DNA of 64,000 bases, from NCBI GenBank assembly GCA_963989385.1, contig OZ022503.1, forward strand, positions 93,258,638-93,322,637. The letters are read 5' to 3'. Position 1 is the first letter of the stretch. Each line of letters opens with the position of its first letter. The notes beneath the pieces were generated by a model. The model ran no database searches, was not told the origin of the DNA, and saw nothing but the letters and a program-made list of their open reading frames with translations. The stretch comes from Ctena decussata (Eukaryota; Mollusca; Bivalvia; Lucinida; Lucinidae). The position numbers and the translations under genes are program-made. This document shows positions 46,706 to 57,710 of this stretch, piece by piece.

Positions 46706-46929
46706 GGGATTAATACCAATTTGATTGCCTGTGCTGTCGACCGATATGGTACTGTGCAAAGTGATTGCCGACCGAAAATGCGGTCGTAAGTAATACCAAT
46801 AGCAACGAATGATACAGTTGTAAACGGCTGTTGTTTGCGCTGATATTGATGTCGATTGTGTAATCAACAGCAACCTTTGCATGGTAACTGACTCGCGGGG
46901 TCGACGCAACAGGCACGGGAACTGGCATT

Positions 46930-47012
46930 TACCCGATAAACTAGGGCAGCTGAAAGCAGGACCTATTGAAAAGAGATTGTTCCAAAGTTACTTGTGATGC
47001 ACTACCAATCTG
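46930..47012 (+). pseudogene. RTE LINE 3'-end fragment
   Basis: AACTAGGGCAGCTGAAAGCAGGACCTATTGAAAAG...GTTCCAAAGTTACTTGTG matches the last coding part of the LINE at 59442-59505. It probably belongs with the fragment at 45695, separated by later events. Confidence 0.65.
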
Positions 47013-47014
47013 GC

Positions 47015-47580
47015 ACGATTAGAAGATTGACTAAGTAAACTTAGCATTTGATTTGACCTACATTGTATGTTTGCTTTACTTTGAATGCAATTTTGATCTA
47101 TCAAATGCGCATTAGAAATTATTCAAACAAATGATAAGAGTTGCCGTATATTTATAACAAATGTTAAACGCTGATTAAAGAACGATCATTTGCGTTTATC
47201 CTTCAAATAACTCATCGTTAGCTCAAAAAAGTACGACTAATGGATATAATGGCGGATGATAAAACGTGAGCAATGGCTTGGAAAACTATCCTCTTAAGCA
47301 TGTTTGTATACCCCGTATCGATTCACATTTGCAACAGCTATGTCTAATTGTTTCTTTAGATTCTCAAAATTATACAACCAATAAACTAATAGATTTTTCA
47401 AGAGAACAAGGGAAAAAACAAAACAAAAACAAAACACAAAAAAACACTGATAGACGGCATATTGTGATTGTTACCTGCTATAAGGTCCTGTTTCCTGAGT
47501 TGAAAACTGTCGTTCAAGATACACGAATGAGGTTTATTGTAATAAAGATGATGATAATAGGTATAGTTTAAGCAGCATCT
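47015..47580. other. Unannotated sequence
   Basis: The 101-codon frame at 47266-47571 has a Lys/Asn-rich middle and is not recognised. Confidence 0.45.
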
Positions 47581-47583
47581 CGT

Positions 47584-47634
47584 CAGAATTAATAATAATT
47601 CTACCGACAGAATTAATAATAATTCTGCCGAAGA
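47584..47634. repeat. Two tandem copies of a palindromic 26-mer
   Basis: CAGAATTAATAATAATTCTRCCG occurs twice in a row. Each copy has the palindrome AGAATTAATAATAATTCT. Confidence 0.85.
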
Positions 47635-47664
47635 AGCAGGTCATTTATTTCAGACCAACGCTTA

Positions 47665-49422
47665 TACCCCCATCACACTAAACTCATTCCCACTACGTTC
47701 TGGAAAATGCTGTCAAACGGGCTCAGACTGTGTTCCAACAGAGTGGCCGCAGTAGCAACGTTTAAGATATGTTTACGAACCTCATTGACGGCCTCGGACG
47801 GATTCAGACTAGAAGTGTGCTCCAGAACGTTGAGCATGTTTAAAATTTTCTAGCGGCCTTCCTGTATTGCAATTAGACGGAGTGGCAAAGTACTTAAAAC
47901 GAGATGGACATTCTACGAATGAAAGTGGTCAAAGTACCACAAATTATAAGTACGAACTCGTAAGTAATTTAGTAAGCATCACATTCCTACTAAATATACC
48001 CGCCATATCTATGTGTCAGTGGAAAAAGTCAGTGAAAATGAAAGTCCAGTATTCGAATGCTTAACTACGTAAGCTTCGGCTTAGGCCATCAAATCGGTAA
48101 TTAGTTTAGAAACGGCCACATTGTAGGGGGATCAGCGAGGTCATTGTGCCTCGCATAAAACATTTTAACCGTCGACACAAGCGTCCATTTATAATAACCC
48201 TGTGCCAACAGTTTACGGGTGAAAAGCCTCCCTCTTTCAACAAAGTCTTGATATTTGAAACAGGCTCTAGCATAGCGGACTAACTGAGAGATATAAACAT
48301 CGTATGCGGGGGCCGAAGGGATATTACTACTCAAAAATGGAAAGTTAACTATGGGAATAAAAAGTCGTCCCTCTTGTTATAAAGCCTAGTAACAAGCTTT
48401 TCATTGTCAATATAAAGATAACAATCTAAGTATGAGGCAGATGAAATGGACTCTGTGGTATCTTTAATTTCAAGTTCACATGAATAGATATGGTCAATAA
48501 ACTCCGAAATCATATTTTGATTATTCAGAAACAGAAAATCATCTGTGTACCTGTAGGTGAAGTTGAATTTCTGTGCAAGGTGTTTATTACCCTCTTTTAA
48601 ACATGGAATTGCCGTACTTCGATCCTAGTAGGACGTGCTACATGTACAACGTGGTGCGGACCGGCATCAATTTGCTGTACGTGTACAATATGACCAGTCC
48701 GCTGTAGCTCGTTCATCAACTTTGCGGACTGACACAACTCAACCAGAGGGTCCAGGGTATGCAGCAATCTTCTTTTCTTGACTCCTTCATTCAGCAAAAG
48801 GCTCAGGAGACTGTGCAATTTGGTGATAGGCTGATATGCAGCTTTCGAATCAAACAATAGCTACTTCAGTGTGGTCCGCCTTTCTAGCTCCACCCTTTCT
48901 TTGGAGGCATGATACTCACAAGGATGCAGTTCTCTGCACAGCTTGAAGTGACGAATGCAAATGAGAACTGCGTAGAACGCGCTGGAGTTTTGTAGCCGTC
49001 GGACCAGGTCATGATTGCAATTACATTTTGCACACACTAGGGACGAGATGAGGACGTAGTCAGAACGAGAAGAACTGCATTTGAACGAGGTAATCAAGTT
49101 ACGAACTAGTTTGGACGTATTGGGGACGTAGTAGAAAAAACTACGAACGGAGTTGAACTGACCATGGACGTACTTGGACTGCTTGAAAACGGTCTATGCA
49201 CGAAGTGGACGGGCATTCTGACCCAATATGAACTTGACACGAACGGACAACGGACGGGATACAGACGAGATGGACGTACTGAAAAGTGTTTATGAACGAC
49301 CAGAACCGAATTATAGACATTTAGGCCAAACGTTATACTCTCTACTACGACCACAGCCCGTTTCTTGCTTTTCTATGGATGGGGTAGGACGTGTTGAGAA
49401 CTAGTTTGGTGTGACAGTGGCC
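47665..49422. mobile_element. PIF/Harbinger-like non-autonomous transposon H2
   Basis: The left end is TACCCCCATCACACTAAACT. The right end read inward is GGCCACTGTCACACCAAACT. TTA lies on both sides (47662-47664 and 49423-49425). The left and right ends align base for base over 20 positions from the TTA. Subterminal sequence is rich in ACGTAC / GGACGTA motifs, like H1. No transposase is seen. The interior carries a Penelope-type reverse-transcriptase relic. Confidence 0.65.
48101..48598 (-). pseudogene. Reverse-transcriptase relic, probably Penelope-like
   Basis: On the reverse strand the conceptual product starts LKEGNKHLAQKFNF, then has the catalytic motif RYTDDFLFLNN (YxDD, near 48535-48545). 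It continues with an ASYLDCYLYID block, KRDDF and, after a 1-base frameshift near 48353, NFPFLSSNIPSAPAYDVY and SQLVRYARAC. It ends near a stop at 48101. This order (YxDD, YLD, KRDDF, NIPxxPxYGVYISQL) is a very common animal reverse-transcriptase family. I place it with Penelope-like elements, but that assignment is from memory and less certain than its being a reverse transcriptase. The N-terminal half and any GIY-YIG nuclease are absent. Confidence 0.65.
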
Positions 49423-49439
49423 TTAGTTTGCAGGCAACT

Positions 49440-50062
49440 TACCGAGTCTGCTATTTTCTGTTCATTGCTGTATTCCTTGATTCCAAAGGATCTTACTATT
49501 GCGAACGTATTTATCTTCACTGCAGCTGGTGATTATGCCGTATGGCGGCCGTAAAACGTCTCCCAGTACATCATCATAGTGCAGATTATATTTTCTGGCC
49601 CTTCGGGATCATTGAGTTCATTTAAGTTATTTTGATAAAAGAGTTCCGATTAAGTCGATGCTACGGGGCGTGTCGCACATTTCATTACTGGTCATGTACA
49701 GACTCAATTAAACCGAGTCTGCTATTTTCTGTTCTCTGATATATTCCTTGCTTCCAAAGGATCTTACTATTCAGAACTTATTTATAATCACTGCAGCTGG
49801 TGTTTAGCCGTGTGGCGGCCGTAAAACGTCTCCCCGTACATCATCATAGTGCAGATCATATGTTTGGTCCTTTGGGATCATTGAGTTCATTTGAGTTATG
49901 TTGAAAATATAGTTCCGCTTAAGCCGGTGCTAGGGGGCGTGCCTGGTGTCGCACATTTTATTACTGGTCATGAATACACTCAATTAAACCGAATCTGCTA
50001 TTTTCAGGTCTTAGATGTATTCCTTGCTTCCAAAGGATCTTACTATTCAGAACTTATTTACA
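49440..50062 (+). repeat. Tandem monomers related to the hammerhead repeat, ~271-276 bp
   Basis: 'CCTTGCTTCCAAAGGATCTTAC' recurs at 49475, 49746 and 50022. The block GTGTGGCGGCCGTAAAACGTC recurs in the first two units. Both blocks are found at 60475-60735, and the second also at 12990. In these units the position of the ribozyme is occupied by unrelated-looking sequence (AGTTCCGATTAAGTCGATGC and a variant), and no CTGATGA core is present. The array begins just to the right of transposon H2. Confidence 0.75.
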
Positions 50063-50064
50063 TG

Positions 50065-50690
50065 ATAATTGTTCACAGATACTGTCCAGTTACTGTCCGA
50101 AATCTTAATGACGTCCCAGAGATGGAAACAACAACAAAAATAAAAAAAATACGAAAAAGAAAAAAATAAAGGAGATTGTCTTCAAATTGAGTTTAGCAAA
50201 GAACGCTTTCTTTCATAGCCTTTATATGACTGTGGTATTGTTGGAAAAGACGTAAAACCCCAAGTCATGTTGGTGGTGCAAACACTAAAATAGGACACAA
50301 TTTCCACGACCATGACTGACATTTGCTTTAAAGTATTTTCGATTAAAAACATTGCGTTTCAATTTCGATTAAGTATATCAAGGTCACAGACTTATAACTC
50401 TAAGCTGCTATTATCAATAAATCCATTAAGAACAGAAGATTGTGCATATGAGGGCAGAAAATAAGTGTTGTTGCTGTGAACAACACCTTATGTTGCAATA
50501 TGTCTAGTTCTCTAAGGGTAACGTGAAAATAAATACTGCGGCTAATGACCAGACAAGTCTTTTAACGACTGGACTTTTGAGTTCTTGTCGTGATAAAACT
50601 TGTAAGGATTGAGTGATGTCTTCTTGTCTGAACACCCTTTCATACACAACTTTAAATACGTCTTTTAATTTAATTTATAAATTCGCGATG
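50065..50690. other. Unannotated sequence
   Basis: No gene or repeat recognised. Confidence 0.5.
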
Positions 50691-50699
50691 ATACTGGGA

Positions 50700-50832
50700 A
50701 GATCAACCTAATAACAAACAGCTTCAACAGCATCCAAAGGAAGATGAAAATAAAAGAACAGAAAAAGGGAACGATGACAAGTATCAAATACCTTGTAACA
50801 GTTGTCTGAGCTGATGGTACCGAGCCCGAGGT
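50700..50832 (+). pseudogene. RTE LINE fragment
   Basis: TAATAACAAACAGCTTCAAC, CATCCAAAGG, and ACAAGTATCAAATACCTTGTAACAGTTGTCTGAGCTGATGG correspond to 58858-58970 of the larger LINE, the segment just after the FADD motif. Diverged and short. Confidence 0.7.
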
Positions 50833-50869
50833 TCTCACAAGGACTACACCAACCATTGCAGCCGGAACA

Positions 50870-52660
50870 AATGTGAATCCAAAATGAAGAGATAATAATA
50901 TACCCCATATAGTGGGCTATTTCTGTGGGTGCAGATTTTTTTTATGTTGTGACCGCAAAATGTATACGAAAATATTCTGTAGTTTTATTTTCTGTAGATT
51001 TCAAATACTCGGAAATTCTTAAAGATATTTAACAATACCAAAGAGAAAATTGATAAAAAAAACAGCAGATGCTGCTAGGTTGCTATAATTATTCCTTTAA
51101 GCACGTGTGAGGGGGGTGGGTGGGGGTGGGGGTGGGGGTAGTGATGGTAGACGAGGCGGCGGGGTGGCGGGGGGAGGGTCGGTAGCCCGAGTGACAGTGA
51201 CCTAATTAATTATCAGTCACAGTTTTGCTGATTATAGATCACGAACTGCAGAGCGTAATGTATGTTTGACAAGTCTTGATGAAATAAAGAAGTGATAAAG
51301 TCTTAATGTAATAAAGAAGTGATAAGCCATACATTATGACACGTCAACTCCCCAATGATCTCTCCAACTTGAGCCTTTTGTATATTCTTGCTGCATCGTT
51401 TATCTCCTTCTTGATGCTCCTTTCTGTCTCGTTTCTCCAGACATAGGAGTAGAAGTGGCTCGATTAGGCAGGGGGGGGGGGCATTGGCATTTGCCCTGGC
51501 AGGCGTCTCTTACTTGATGTCTGCAGCAGCTACTAGTTCTCGTGAAAAATGGCAGTCAGCGTGGCTCGGAGGGGGCTGCTCGTTGCTTGCCGAGATCTGC
51601 CAATCACCTTTTAGTTCATTCAAACATTTAGGGCTTAGCGATACTGAAAAAGTTAAAATACAGAAACGCGCGTCAGTCCCACTAATTGGCATTGTTACGT
51701 TTAAATTTAAAAGACACTTTTAGATATACTATGTCAAAAACTTCCTATACATGAAATTTCTTGTGTTGCCATGGCGACTGTGGAAACTTTGAACATTTAG
51801 TTTTTATTAACCTCACAATAATATCTATTAACCTATTGAACAGACTTTTTCGTTATGCTACAAGGGTCGTTTGAATATCACTTGCGCAGAGCAACATCAT
51901 TTGAATTGCTAAAGTTTGTTTGTGAATAATGATTTCCCTAATTCTGTGCTCCACACTCTAGAACAAGCCTTATGCATTGCTTCATGCCTAAGAAATTGAA
52001 ATTTGACTCCTTCTGATGCCAGAATTTGAGCCATAACTTTGGGAATTGATATTCTAAGAGGGACTTTAAAATGCCACTGTCAATGGGGTTTCCATAGGAA
52101 TTCAAAATTGTAACGGCTACCTGGCGCCTTGATGCCTTGAAAGTCGCTAATTTTTTTTTAAAGAAAAGGGAGATAATCTGAGAATTTTAAGAATTTAAAC
52201 GTCGCTTGTTAAACCTAAATACAAGCCATTGGACATTTAAAGTGTGTTTCGAGACTCCTGCAGTCTGGACTTTTCTGCGCTATACAAACTGTATTCCTGC
52301 GCATAAGTGGTGAATTCCACTTAATTCCTGTCGAATAATGCCAGATATCTTTTGAGTGAAAAAAAGGATGTGTTGATAATTTTCCAGGCATTTTGTTTTT
52401 TGGCGTCTCCCCAAATATACATGAGCCTAAATAAAAACCGCCAATGTGCACTGGGGTCCTTGAAAATATGGCCAATAGTTGGCATCGTTACTTTTTTGAC
52501 TGAGTACATCTATGTTATCATTGAATGATAGCAAATGGATATAAAATGAAGGGAACACATAGATCTACGCATAATGATAGATAATTGAAACTTTTTTTTA
52601 TATAAAATCGCAGAAATACGCAGAAATGATATACGCCTCTGGTAGCCTAGATCTACACCC
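50870..52660. other. Unannotated sequence with G-rich tract
   Basis: A G-rich stretch lies at 51111-51180, and a run of about 11 G at 51471-51481. The 79-codon frame at 51484-51723 is not recognised. No gene called. Confidence 0.5.
51111..51139 (+). other. Potential G-quadruplex
   Basis: GGGGGGTGGGTGGGGGTGGG and following GGTGGGGG give at least five G-runs of three or more with 1-nt loops, the most stable type of quadruplex-forming sequence. Function is not implied. Confidence 0.7.
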
Positions 52661-52670
52661 GCAGAAATAG

Positions 52671-52818
52671 AACTGATCCGCCTGGACAGGGTCTAGGGTC
52701 TAGGCCACCTCTATGCGGACACCGAAGACTCTGATGAGACTGGGCGGATGTCCAGGCTGATCTGAGTCTGCGCTGGTCGCACAACCATTTTGTTGGTTTT
52801 CTCGTGTCGCGGCTCAAT
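52671..52818. mobile_element. Palindromic MITE, family M1, copy 9 (right part)
   Basis: GGGTCTAGGCCACCTCTATGC through GACTGGGCGG, GATCTGAGTCTGCGCTGG and TTCTCGTGTCGCGGCTCAAT. The left arm is missing or too worn to see. A C-to-G change turns the usual CTGATCAG into CTGATGAG. Confidence 0.8.
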
Positions 52819-52821
52819 TAT

Positions 52822-54998
52822 AATGTGGTATCTCTTGAAAGATGAATACGAAACGGGCACACTCGTGATAGGTATTTTTTTCTATATACCAATGAAACAT
52901 TACGCTGGACTAAGAAAGTATGCGTTTGAAATTATGTGCTAGCGAAGTCACCGGTCACTTGGTACAAGGATAACGTAGCTTACAGATGTTTAAAGAAAAT
53001 TCCAAACACCCTTGGAGATCATAACGAACCCCTAATAGAAGGATAGAATCGGAAACTTAAGCAACTTGGCTACATCTCAAGGTCTTTATTGGCAGTAAAG
53101 ACGATCTCTAAGGGCACTTTGAAAGAAAAAAAAGAAGAGGAGAGAGGGGCGAAAAGTAGACACGGGTGAACTTTACCAGCAGAACCAGAGCAGCTGATTA
53201 CAGGAACTTGGCGAAAAGAAGTAGTAACCCAAAGGTAATGCAAGGAGATGGAAACTAGACTAGGCATATCTTAGTAAATGTCTCTGCTCAGTTTCATGAG
53301 GACAAGATTGCCAAATATCCCCATAACCGCACCTTTTACAAGCTAAGCACGCCTTTTTCTCATCTTAATTCAACCCATTGTTTTGTTGCATTAATAAAAA
53401 CCTGTGTCAATACTTGTCCGAATTGTAGAGTACCACAAAAGAAAGCATCAAGAAGGAGATATCTGACGCAGCAAGAATCTGCAACAAGCCAAAATAATCT
53501 AAATTGATGGAAGCCAATGTACAGCTTTCTTGCTTCCGTTCACTTGTTTCGTGAGCAGCTGCCAGTTTATCTATGTACGTCTTGATCTTTTGGTTCTGAG
53601 GGCGGCATATGGATTCCAATTTTATTAGTTCCTGATCATTGTCTATCTGTTTACTTTGACAATTCATTCCCGAATTTACAACTACACACAGTCAAACCTC
53701 TTATAAATGCACTTATTACAACAACAAAATTCTTTATAACGTCATTTTGATTTGCACGAACCGGATGAATTGTTCGGAATATGCATTCATTACAACAGCA
53801 AATTCAGTTTAACGTCAATAATTTTGGGAATTAATGCCTTCGTTGTAAAGAGGATGCAATGTATTTAGTCAAATTTACCGAAATTAGTTTAATAAGCAAA
53901 ATAAAGCTATTTTGAATAGAGCACGAAAGCTCTTGTATTAACTTTGATGAATATGTAGGTTTAGTTTGTTAATGTTTCTATTGTTTATTATCATTTCTAC
54001 TTTTGGAAGCGAACTGCGCAAGACGAGGCTGTAACGCGTCTTAAAGGGTGCTTGGCACTAAATGCCAGCTTCAATGGTTGCAGCGATTTTTGTTTGGTCT
54101 CACGTGTGCTCGTTCCAATGCAGTTCTTTTTTTTCACGCCATCTTTGCAAAACTGAGAAACAAAAATGACAACACGGAATCGTGTTTCAGAATCATCGGT
54201 GGGTTATGCTTTGTATATTAGGCATTCTACTGGTATCTTCATCTGTGTTTGGCAGTTATAAGAAATACTGTTAAGTACTCTTGCCCGCACTTTGTACCTT
54301 GTTGTAGTAGCAGAAAATTTAGTCTAGTCTAGCCCAGTATATTTCATAAAACTACGCTATTGTAGCACCATAGATGACTCTGCAACACTAAATCCCCTGT
54401 TTGCAGGTGTCTTAATTGTGCTTGTGCTCGTAAATGCCATATACAGCTATATGTCCAGTTTCCTTCTCTTCCTCTGCTTGAGTCTTCTTTTTCCCTTCGC
54501 TGTTCCCTGTAGGTGTTGATGTTGCCGGGCTATCTTAGTTTCCGTTTTCTGTCCATGATCCGGATTTCGTCTTGTTCTCCAGTTGATATTCAGATATCGC
54601 TGCAAACATTATTATTAGTGACATTGTTTTTGTAAGTTCCGGTAGCATGTGGGCTCAAGCGCCTGATTTACTTTTCTAACGCTATAATTGTGGACTGCGT
54701 ATAAGTGATATACAGAAAATGGTATGTGACAAGGAAACAGTACATCAGTTTTACCTTAGATCCAGGAGCTTGTTGTTGTCTATTAAAATTGGCTTCAACC
54801 TGAAAAAGATTTTGCCTTTGATAGATGCATCAACAATGACAGCAAGATTCTGTCTCATATTTATTGGTACATACAAATCAAAACGGCATTATGTTTTATT
54901 CACCTCTAATATTTTAAAGGTTCATCTTAGCTAATAATAATAATAATGATAATAATAATAATAATAATATAGAATACAGTCGGAGATGTATCAAGGAA
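52822..54998. other. Unannotated 2.2-kb sequence
   Basis: An (AAT)n/(GATAAT)n tract lies at 54934-54970. A block at 53690-53870 with repeated ATTACAACAACAAAATTC / ATTACAACAGCAAATTC may be a short degenerate tandem of about 85 bp. No gene recognised. Confidence 0.5.
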
Positions 54999-55000
54999 GA

Positions 55001-55130
55001 AGCACGCGTACTGTTCAAGGGTAATATAATTCAAGAAACGAACTAGTTCCAAGAGTAGCAATTAAAGCACGCATGCTGTTCAAGGGTAATATAATTCAAG
55101 AAACGAACTAGTTCCAAGAGCAGCAATTAA
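55001..55130. repeat. 65-bp tandem duplication
   Basis: GCACGC[G/A]T[A/G]CTGTTCAAGGG...GTTCCAAGAG[T/C]AGCAATTAA occurs twice in direct succession with about three differences. A recent local duplication. Confidence 0.9.
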
Positions 55131-55134
55131 AGAA

Positions 55135-55715
55135 TCTAATGGCGAATTTGGTCCATAACAAGTGTACTTTAAATTATAATGGTATAACTAGTGGAATAAG
55201 ATATGTTGTAGGAAACACGTTTTGTCTTTTATGACGAATTAAGCCTTAAAGAACTATATTGTATTACAGTAGAATCACGTTCCTGTCTGTCGTTTTGTTG
55301 TTGATGGGGGTAAAACGGTGTACATAGGTTACAGAGACATTTTACTGTTATTTTTGTCGTCTCAGATCCATAATTGCACAGCCAAGCAAATCCACTCGCT
55401 GACATAAACCATAATGTGCCGTAACCATCTCAATTTTAATTGGCTATTTTAAGAAAGAAGCGGCTGGCCGTAAATGACAAGATGAAAGTTTGCTGTTTGT
55501 TGTTGCGTTTTTCAAGCCTTAAGTTTCTGGAATAACATTAATATCTTTGAAAGAAAATATTTCAGATTAAAGTATACTTTTTATCTATAGGGTGGGTGGG
55601 TGTGTGTGGTTCCCATCTCACATCATATTTACCTGTACGGATAAAGCTGTGAAAATTTATTCAGCCCATCAGTGGACTAGAATTACCAATTATGATTATT
55701 TTATGGGCTGACTGG
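55135..55715. other. Unannotated sequence
   Basis: No gene or repeat recognised. Confidence 0.5.
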
Positions 55716-56512
55716 AAGTGTTGACCCATGTGATCAAGAGACAGAATGACACTGTTGAGGTTAATCCTCCTTATATAGTACCATCCCTGTCTTTAACGGA
55801 AAATTTAACTTGGTCAGGTCAGGTATGACCTGCTACTGGTACCATGTTAAACCAGTACTACCTGTTGCATGTGGGTAGATGCGGCTCTTCAACCTGGGAA
55901 GGTGTTCTGTCTAAGAGAAACTAGTCTCTTATTAAAACTAGAAGGGGTAGGTGGAGCTCTTATCCTTGGCAGGCAGTCCACCTAGGAGTTCATTGCTAGG
56001 TCTGTAAACAAAACCTATGAACAAAACCTGTGAACACAGCACAGTTGGGCGGAAGTCTTCCTAGAAGAAGTCAACGGCCAGAGTGGAACTCAAATCTAAA
56101 TCAAGTGTTAGCAGCAAGACCCGAGCGAGCCCTGCTCAGCTTGGTGGAACAGCTAGATTAAGGGGTCACTGATAGGTAGGGACTGGCCCGATCACATTGA
56201 CCCTTTGAATCTGGTTGTCTAAATTATAGGCAGTGGACGAGTCAGTAGCTTGATGGGAGGAAATAAGACGCTCCAACCTCCACGAGTCTCCCAATCCTAT
56301 GGGTCAACAAGGGGTGGTATTAACACAGCATCACTGGGGGGAAGTCTTCCTAGAAGAAGTCAACGGCCAGGGCGGAAGAACTCTTTGAGTCAACGCCCAT
56401 GTGTTCTTGACCTAGGCGAGCCATACAACAATCGTTTATTTCGGCTGTGGTCAACATATATAGCCTGGAGAGGGATGGGCTCCGTCAGGCTGAATCCTGC
56501 CCTTGAAACACC

Positions 56513-57710
56513 ATGGTTGACAACCTAAATAAGAACTTCATACCGGATCGGTCGCAGCCAGGGTTAACAATGACCGGGCCTACTGTTGGACACCGGGACG
56601 TAGGAGACAAGTATGCAACTGGTGTAACACAGATCAAAAAAATCAGAGGTAGGGAGAACATCTCAATTGGTACCTGGAACGTGAGGACTCTGAGGCCAGC
56701 TGAGAAGCTTGAAGAGCTGACTCTTGGAATGGACAGGTATCACTGGAACATACTGGAGCTCTGTGAGATGCGCTAATAAAAACTTTGGTGAGATGTCAAC
56801 AGATGACATACACAAGATTTATTTCAGTGGAGAAGAGGTCAAACATGAGTATGGGGTTGGATTTCTTGTGCAGAAGGACATGATGATTGCTGTCTTGGGA
56901 TGCCGACCAATCTCCAGCAGACTGATTTCAGTTCGCCTGAGAGCAGCTACTTTCAACATCACCATCATACAGGTTTATGCACCAACATCTTGGCATGACG
57001 ACAATGAGGTAGACCACTTCTACCAGCAACTCCAGGAAATCATAGACCAAACACCCAAGAAGGACATTCTGGTTGTACAAGGGGAATTGGAATTCTAAGG
57101 TTGGAAAGAATGCACAGGCAGACTTGGAATACGTTGTTGGACCCTACTACAATGTCTAGAAAAATAAGAGAGGTCTCAGACTTCTAGAGTTTGTAACCTG
57201 TAACAGCGTAGTACTGACATTCACCATTGACCCTCACAAACCATCAAGAAGACAGACATGGCACAGCCCAGATGGGAAAGACCACAATCAGATTAATTAC
57301 ATCTTGGCGAGGAAGCGCTTCCGATCAGGAGTCAACATCCATAGGACAAGGAGTTTTCCTGGAGCAGACATAGGAAGTGTCCATTACCTGGTCATGAAGA
57401 TCTTCCGAGTTTGCCTGAAGAATGCTAGAAAACCAACCCAGCAAAGACTAAAGTTTGATCTTGAGAAGCTAAGGGACCCAGATGTAATATGCACTTTTCA
57501 AGCAACAATAGGTGAAACATTTGCACCACTCATTGGTCTGAGGGATGATGATATAGACATAGATACCATGATTACTACCTACAGTTCAGTGGTGACTGAT
57601 GCAGCCAGTGAGATACTTGGGAAAAACGTCGCAGGAAAAAAACCTGGGTCAATAGAGATGTTCTCGACTTCTGTGATGAGAGGAGAAATTTGAAGAAAAA
57701 GAGGTATAAA
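56513..57710 (+). pseudogene. RTE LINE endonuclease domain, broken
   Basis: The frame at 56513-56776 encodes the start of the nuclease, with ISIGTWNVRTLRPAEKLEEL (TWN motif). A frameshift at about 56770 moves to the frame 56724-57098, with YGVGFLVQKD and TIIQVYAPTS. A further break follows ILVVQGELEF. The frame at 57304-57693 holds the end of the domain and the linker. The catalytic motif normally SDH reads SVH here (IGSVHYLV, near 57370), and the HNQIDYI-type motif reads HNQINYI. Even without the frameshifts this nuclease should be inactive. The start of translation cannot be fixed. Confidence 0.85.

Noticed and set aside
47584..47634. CRISPR-like repeat
   Set aside because: Only two adjacent 26-bp copies without spacers, in a eukaryotic repeat-rich context.
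52728..52750. CTCTGATGAGACTGG as a hammerhead core
   Set aside because: It is the MITE M1 inner palindrome CTGATCAG with one base changed; no GAAA or stem I partner is present.
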